The notes below the pieces were generated by a model, which did no database searches, was not told the origin of the DNA, and worked only from the letters and a program-made list of their open reading frames with translations. A stretch of DNA of 64,000 nucleotides from Variovorax gracilis (GTDB taxonomy: Bacteria; Pseudomonadota; Gammaproteobacteria; Burkholderiales; Burkholderiaceae_C), in assembly GCF_030317115.1 (NCBI RefSeq), contig NZ_JASZYF010000009.1:62001-126000 (forward strand), written 5' to 3'. Shown here one piece after another: positions 60,032 through 64,000 of this stretch; position 1 is the stretch's first letter, and each line of letters opens with the position of its first letter. The position numbers and the translations under genes are program-made.

Positions 60032-60960
60032 GCCAGCTTCGCCCGCGGATCGTGGCGCGCCAGGCGGCCGAGCAAGTGGTCGACCTCGGCACGCGCGGCC
60101 GGTGTCAGCACCGCCGCAGGCTTGCGCTGCGCCGCGGAGCTGAGCAGGCCCCGGCGCTGCAGCACGTACTTGCGCACGGCCAGCCCGACACCCGGCTGCT
60201 GCTCGTAGCGCAGCAGCGGCAGGTGGGCGTCGAAGAGGTCGTGCGCCTCCTCGCGCTGGCCTGCGGCCGAGAGCCGCACGACGTCGCAGAGCATGTCGGG
60301 GAAGGCATAGCCGGTGTTGGCGCCATCCGCGCCGCGCTCCATCTCGTAGTCGAGGAAGAGGCCGTTGTTGCCGCAGAGTATCGGCAGGCGCCGCATCGAG
60401 CCCTCCTTCTCGAAAGCCCGGAGCGCCGAGATCTTCTCGAGCCCCGGCCAGTCCTCGTGCTTCAGCATTGCGCACGACGGAATCTCGGAGACGATGCGGC
60501 GGATCACGCCCGGCGTGATCTGCACCGAGAAGGTGAGGGGGTAGTCCTGCAGCACGAAAGGCACGTCGGCGCCGATGGCTTCGGCCGCCTGCCTGTAGTA
60601 GCCGACGATCTGGTCGTCGGTGCGCAGGGTGTTCGGCGGCGCGATCATCACGCCGGCCGCGCCGTGTTCCATCACTTCTTGCGTGAGCGCGCGCATGGCC
60701 GCGAAGCCGGGCGCCGAGACGCCGACGACCACCGGCAGGTTGGGCGCGCGGCGGATCATCTGCCTGGCGACTTCGACGCTCTCCTGGTGCTCCAGCTTGG
60801 GCGCCTCGCCGAGCTGGCCGAGCACGGTGATGCCCGTCGCGCCGCACTGCAGGTAGAAATCCGTCAGGCGGTCGATGGATGCGGTGTCGATGCGGCCGTC
60901 GTCGAAGAACGGCGTGGGGGCGATGGGATAGACGCCTCGGGCGTCGCTGGGCAGTCGCAT
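60028..60960 (-). CDS. Dihydrodipicolinate synthase (DapA)-family lyase/aldolase
   Basis: A 310-residue class I aldolase-fold protein. The Schiff-base Lys lies in CAMLKHEDWPG, the catalytic Tyr in VLQDYPLTF, and the phosphate/carboxylate loop in GQLGEAPKL replaces the GTTGE of true DapA, so it is a catabolic relative (2-keto-acid aldolase or dehydratase). AGGAGA before the ATG fixes the start. It is the first gene of the five-gene coupled operon and is divergent from the second Bug receptor. Confidence 0.85.
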   Translation of the reverse strand: MRLPSDARGVYPIAPTPFFDDGRIDTASIDRLTDFYLQCGATGITVLGQLGEAPKLEHQESVEVARQMIRRAPNLPVVVGVSAPGFAAMRALTQEVMEHGAAGVMIAPPNTLRTDDQIVGYYRQAAEAIGADVPFVLQDYPLTFSVQITPGVIRRIVSEIPSCAMLKHEDWPGLEKISALRAFEKEGSMRRLPILCGNNGLFLDYEMERGADGANTGYAFPDMLCDVVRLSAAGQREEAHDLFDAHLPLLRYEQQPGVGLAVRKYVLQRRGLLSSAAQRKPAAVLTPAARAEVDHLLGRLARHDPRAKLA

Positions 60961-61109
60961 GATGCTCTCCTGTGGAAGCGCAGTGTGCCTCCGCCAGCGG
61001 GCGTCGAGCACAAGAAAAACTTGGGAATCGATTAACAAAACGTCGTCGAAGAAGCCGTCCGTTGTCCCTAGGATGGCCGGCGAGACCCTATTCCTCTATG
61101 GAGACAACC

Positions 61110-62105
61110 ATGCCCTGTTCCTTGCTCACTCCCCGCCGCGGCGCGATCTCCGCCATCGCGGCGGTCGCCGCCTTCGCGCTGCAGCCCGCCGCCTTTGCAC
61201 AGGGGGATGCCTTCCCCGCCAAGCCGATCACGATCGTCGTGGGCAGCGCGGCGGGCGGCTCGAACGACGTGTTCGCGCGCGCCATCGGCAAGCGCCTGTC
61301 GGATGCGTTCGGCCAGCCGGTCGTGATCGACAACAAGCCGGCCGGCGGGGGCGTCATTGCGAACGCCACGGTGGCGCGCGCCCCGGCCGACGGCTACACG
61401 CTGGTGGTGCTGTCGTCCACCTTCACCACAGGCGCCGCGATTCGCACCAACCTGAACTACGACGCCATCAAGGACTTCAAGCCGGTCGCCATGCTGGCCA
61501 AGGGGCCGCTGCTGGTCACCGTGAACAAGGACTCGCCCTACAAGACCATCCAGGACCTGGTCGCCGCAGCCAAGGCCAGCCCCGGCAAGCTGAACTACGG
61601 CACCTCGGGCGCGGGCAGCATCAACCATTTCGCGACCGAGTTGTTCGCGGGCGCTGCAGGCATCAAGATGACCCATGTCCCCTACAAGGGCATGGGCCCG
61701 GCGACCACCGACCTGCTCGGCGGGCAGATCGACGTTCTGGTGGCGAGCGCGCCCTCGATCCTCACGCAGGTGCGAGGCGGCAAGGCGCGTGCGCTGGCCG
61801 TGACGACGGCCAGGCGTTCGCCGGTTGCGCCGGAACTCGTGTCGCTGGAGGAGGCGGGCTACAAGGGCAGCGCGCTCGACCTCTGGTGGGGCGTGCTGGC
61901 ACCGGCCGGAACGCCGCAGGCCGTGGTGGACAAGCTCAATGCGGAGATCAACAAGAACATCCAGTCGAGCGAGATGAAGGCCTTCTTCATCAAGGAAGGC
62001 GCGGAGCCGGCGCCGATGAAGCCGGATGAGTTCGCCAGGTTCATCGCAACGGAGATCGAGCGCTGGAAGGGCGTGGCGAAGGCTGCCGACATCCAGCCCG
62101 AGTAA
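61110..62105 (+). CDS. Bug-family tripartite tricarboxylate transporter receptor (second)
   Basis: A 331-residue periplasmic binding protein with a signal peptide (ISAIAAVAAFALQPAAFAQG) and a Bug/TctC domain (FPAKPITIVVGSAAGGSNDV, VIDNKPAGGGVIA, LNYGTSGAGSINHFATEL, HVPYKGMGPATTDLLGGQI). GGAG seven bases upstream selects the ATG at 61110 over 61098. It is divergent from the catabolic operon and is a paralogue of the receptor at 54076. The two together suggest uptake or sensing of two related acids. Confidence 0.88.
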   Translation: MPCSLLTPRRGAISAIAAVAAFALQPAAFAQGDAFPAKPITIVVGSAAGGSNDVFARAIGKRLSDAFGQPVVIDNKPAGGGVIANATVARAPADGYTLVVLSSTFTTGAAIRTNLNYDAIKDFKPVAMLAKGPLLVTVNKDSPYKTIQDLVAAAKASPGKLNYGTSGAGSINHFATELFAGAAGIKMTHVPYKGMGPATTDLLGGQIDVLVASAPSILTQVRGGKARALAVTTARRSPVAPELVSLEEAGYKGSALDLWWGVLAPAGTPQAVVDKLNAEINKNIQSSEMKAFFIKEGAEPAPMKPDEFARFIATEIERWKGVAKAADIQPE

Positions 62106-62469
62106 GCCGCCCGGGCGTTGATGCGCCGCACCAAAGCGGAGACCGATGCGCCAGAACGGCGCACGCCCATCTTCCCGGCAGCCGGATCGGGACTGATTTC
62201 GGTGCCGAACCGGGCCAGGAGACCCCGGATCTGCATGGCACGGAGATTGCACTATCTCCGTCACTGCCCCCTGGCGCTGATGCCGCGGGGTGGTGCCTCC
62301 GCTAATGACGGCGGGATTCGAGCGAACCGAAGGCAACGACGCTGCCGGTTCGCTGTTCCAACCCGATTCGCATCCGTTCCACGCGGGGGCTTCACTGCAA
62401 CAGGCTGACTGGCAGCCTGTCCGGTGGCCTGTCCTCCCGTCATGAGACCGGGTGGGTGCAGGACCCGAA
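62106..62469 (+). promoter_or_regulatory. 364-bp nirB leader with three strong hairpins
   Basis: No gene is seen here. Three perfect inverted repeats face nirB: 62240-62261 (ACGGAGAT, 6-base loop TGCACT, ATCTCCGT), 62321-62354 (9-base arms AGCGAACCG/CGGTTCGCT) and 62400-62420 (ACAGGCTG, loop ACTGG, CAGCCTGT). Assimilatory nitrite/nitrate operons of proteobacteria are often controlled by leader hairpins bound by ANTAR proteins (NasR, NasT), so a leader RNA is plausible. No T-run follows the last hairpin, and the first could instead end the Bug transcript. Confidence 0.45.
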
Positions 62470-64000
62470 ATGAAGATTGCAGTGATTGGCCACGGCATGG
62501 TGGGCCACAAGTTCCTCGAACAACTCCACGAGCTGGGCGTCGCGGATGCGGAGGTCACGGTGCTGTGCGAGGAGCCTCGCCCCGCCTACGACCGTGTGCA
62601 TCTGTCCGAATTCTTTTCCGGCAAGACCGCCGAAGACCTGTCGCTCGTCGAGCCGGGCTTCTTCGAGCGCACCGGCTACACGCTGAGACTGGCCGCCCGG
62701 GCGGTCGCCATCGAGCGGCGCGACAACACCATCACCACCGCCGATGGCGAAGTGGTGCACTACGACAAGCTCGTGCTGGCCACCGGATCCTTCCCCTTCG
62801 TGCCGGCAGTGCCGGGCCGCGACCGGCCGGACTGCTTTGTCTACCGCACCATCGAGGACCTCGAAGCGATGAAGGCCTGCGGCGCCCGCTCCAGGACGGG
62901 CGTGGTCGTCGGCGGCGGCCTGCTGGGCCTGGAATGCGCCAAGGCGCTGCGCGACATGGGCCTGGAGACGCACGTCGTGGAGTTCGCGCCGCGGCTGATG
63001 GCCGTGCAGGTGGACGAGGGCGGCGGGCGCGCACTGCGCAACAGCATCGAGGCCCTGGGCGTGCACGTGCACACCGGCCGCAACACGCTGGAGATCACAG
63101 ACGGCGCGACGGGCCGGCACCGCATGGTCTTCGCCGACGGCACGCACCTGGAGACCGACATGATCGTGTTCTCCGCCGGCATCCGCCCCCGCGACGAGCT
63201 GGCGCGCCAATGCGTGCTGGCGGTCGGCCCGCGCGGCGGCGTGGCGGTGGACAGCCATTGCCGCACCAGCGACCGCGACGTCTACGCGATCGGCGAATGC
63301 GCCTCGTGGAACGAGCAGACCTTCGGCCTGGTCGCACCGGGCTACGACATGGCCCGCGTGGCCGCGAAGCACATTGCCGGGCAGGACGACGCGGCCTTCA
63401 CCGGCGCCGACATGAGCACGAAGCTGAAGCTCATGGGCGTGGACGTGGCGAGCATCGGCGACGCGCACGGCAAGACGCCGAGGTCGCGCTCCTACCAGTA
63501 CATCAACGAGCACAAGCAGATCTACAAGAAGATCGTCGTCAGCGAGGACGGCAAGCAACTGCTCGGCGCTGTTCTCGTTGGCGACGCGGCTGAATACGGC
63601 ACCTTGCTGCAGATGGCCCTCAACGGCATCACGCTGCCGGCCGATCCGGAATTCCTGATCCTGCCGTCGAGCGACGGCAAGGCCAGGCCCGGCCTTGGCG
63701 TGGACTCGCTGCCCGACAGCGCCCAGATCTGTTCGTGCAACAGCGTCACGAAGGGTCAGATCTGCGCCGCGGTCGGCGAGGGCGCTTGCACCGTCGCCGA
63801 ACTGAAGGCCTGCACCAAGGCCGGCGCCACCTGCGGCGGATGCGTTCCGCTGGTCGGACAGGTCATGAAGGCGGAGATGGCCAAGCGCGGGCTGGCGGTC
63901 GACAACCATCTCTGCGAACACTTCCCCTACTCGCGCCAGGAGCTGTACCACCTGGTGCGGGTCGGCGAGATCCGCAGCTTCGACGACCTGCTGGCGAAGC
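62470..64000 (+). CDS. nirB: Nitrite reductase large subunit NirB (3' end outside window)
   Basis: The frame is open from ATG 62470 to the end of the window (510 codons). The N-terminal pyridine-nucleotide-disulfide-type module has VIGHGMVGHKFLEQL, LATGSFPFVPAVPG and VVVGGGLLGLECAKAL for FAD and NAD(P)H. A BFD-like [2Fe-2S] domain follows with Cys421, Cys423, Cys455 and Cys458 (CSCNSVTKG and TCGGC). The start of the ferredoxin half-domain (HFPYSRQELYHLVRVGEIRS) is visible; siroheme and [4Fe-4S] motifs lie beyond. The enzyme reduces nitrite to ammonium in the cytoplasm, either in assimilation or in detoxification under low oxygen. Confidence 0.93.
   Translation, partial: MKIAVIGHGMVGHKFLEQLHELGVADAEVTVLCEEPRPAYDRVHLSEFFSGKTAEDLSLVEPGFFERTGYTLRLAARAVAIERRDNTITTADGEVVHYDKLVLATGSFPFVPAVPGRDRPDCFVYRTIEDLEAMKACGARSRTGVVVGGGLLGLECAKALRDMGLETHVVEFAPRLMAVQVDEGGGRALRNSIEALGVHVHTGRNTLEITDGATGRHRMVFADGTHLETDMIVFSAGIRPRDELARQCVLAVGPRGGVAVDSHCRTSDRDVYAIGECASWNEQTFGLVAPGYDMARVAAKHIAGQDDAAFTGADMSTKLKLMGVDVASIGDAHGKTPRSRSYQYINEHKQIYKKIVVSEDGKQLLGAVLVGDAAEYGTLLQMALNGITLPADPEFLILPSSDGKARPGLGVDSLPDSAQICSCNSVTKGQICAAVGEGACTVAELKACTKAGATCGGCVPLVGQVMKAEMAKRGLAVDNHLCEHFPYSRQELYHLVRVGEIRSFDDLLAK

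Overview
The window is GC-rich and densely coding, and carries no tRNA, rRNA, CRISPR array or intact mobile element that I can see. Gene content and style point to a beta-proteobacterium of the Burkholderiales, probably a Comamonadaceae such as Variovorax: Bug-type periplasmic receptors, an AcnD/PrpF methylcitrate pathway, PHB-related hydrolases and an Fsr-type exporter beside an AraC regulator. The taxon is inferred from protein resemblance only.

Layout. 1-4330 holds a partial CDS, a PaaK-like adenylate-forming enzyme, a PHB-depolymerase-like esterase and small unknowns. 4345-4699 is a scar: a truncated, stop-interrupted MntA-type nucleotidyltransferase gene between two copies of a 33-bp sequence. 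4667-30460 is a low-oxygen/energy-stress island. A minus-strand run (GNAT, DUF3141, phosphate acyltransferase, acetate kinase, FabI, cyclase-hydrolase) diverges at about 12.0 kb from a plus-strand run (RRM protein, unknown, degenerate receiver, fused kinase-receiver-LuxR protein, pyruvate formate-lyase and its activase, AspT-like and TDT carriers, an orphan EtfA, VIT protein, outer-membrane protein). SulP, PPK2, a universal stress protein, TerB/BRCT-like and SYLF proteins follow. Together these would support fermentative ATP generation (pyruvate to acetyl-CoA plus formate, then acetyl-P to acetate plus ATP), acid export and polyphosphate-based nucleotide recharging.

30470-38119 is the methylcitrate (propionate) cluster: a ScfR-type regulator divergent from prpC-acnD-prpF and an ICL/PEP-mutase-family lyase in the prpB position. 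38342-49686 holds a PAS hybrid kinase, a DUF1254 lipoprotein, an aminoethylphosphonate/Fe-type ABC transporter, an exported SurE-like nucleotidase, a CBS protein and an AraC gene broken by an in-frame TAA. 49804-54062 holds an Fsr-like exporter, an internally deleted SRPBCC gene, an arylsulfatase and a zinc-ribbon membrane protein.

54076-62105 is a LysR-controlled catabolic cluster: two Bug receptors flank five translationally coupled genes (DapA-family lyase, CoA-ester lyase, type III CoA-transferase, LhgO-like oxidoreductase, COG3618 amidohydrolase). The window ends inside nirB (from 62470), behind a hairpin-rich leader.

The strongest unexplained signal is a dyad promoter element (16-mer with AACCAAAG-like core, TTGCGC -35, 16-bp spacer, -10) upstream of the RRM-to-pfl run, ppk2 and, in a variant form, the arylsulfatase gene. 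It is a candidate operator for the fused kinase-receiver-LuxR protein.
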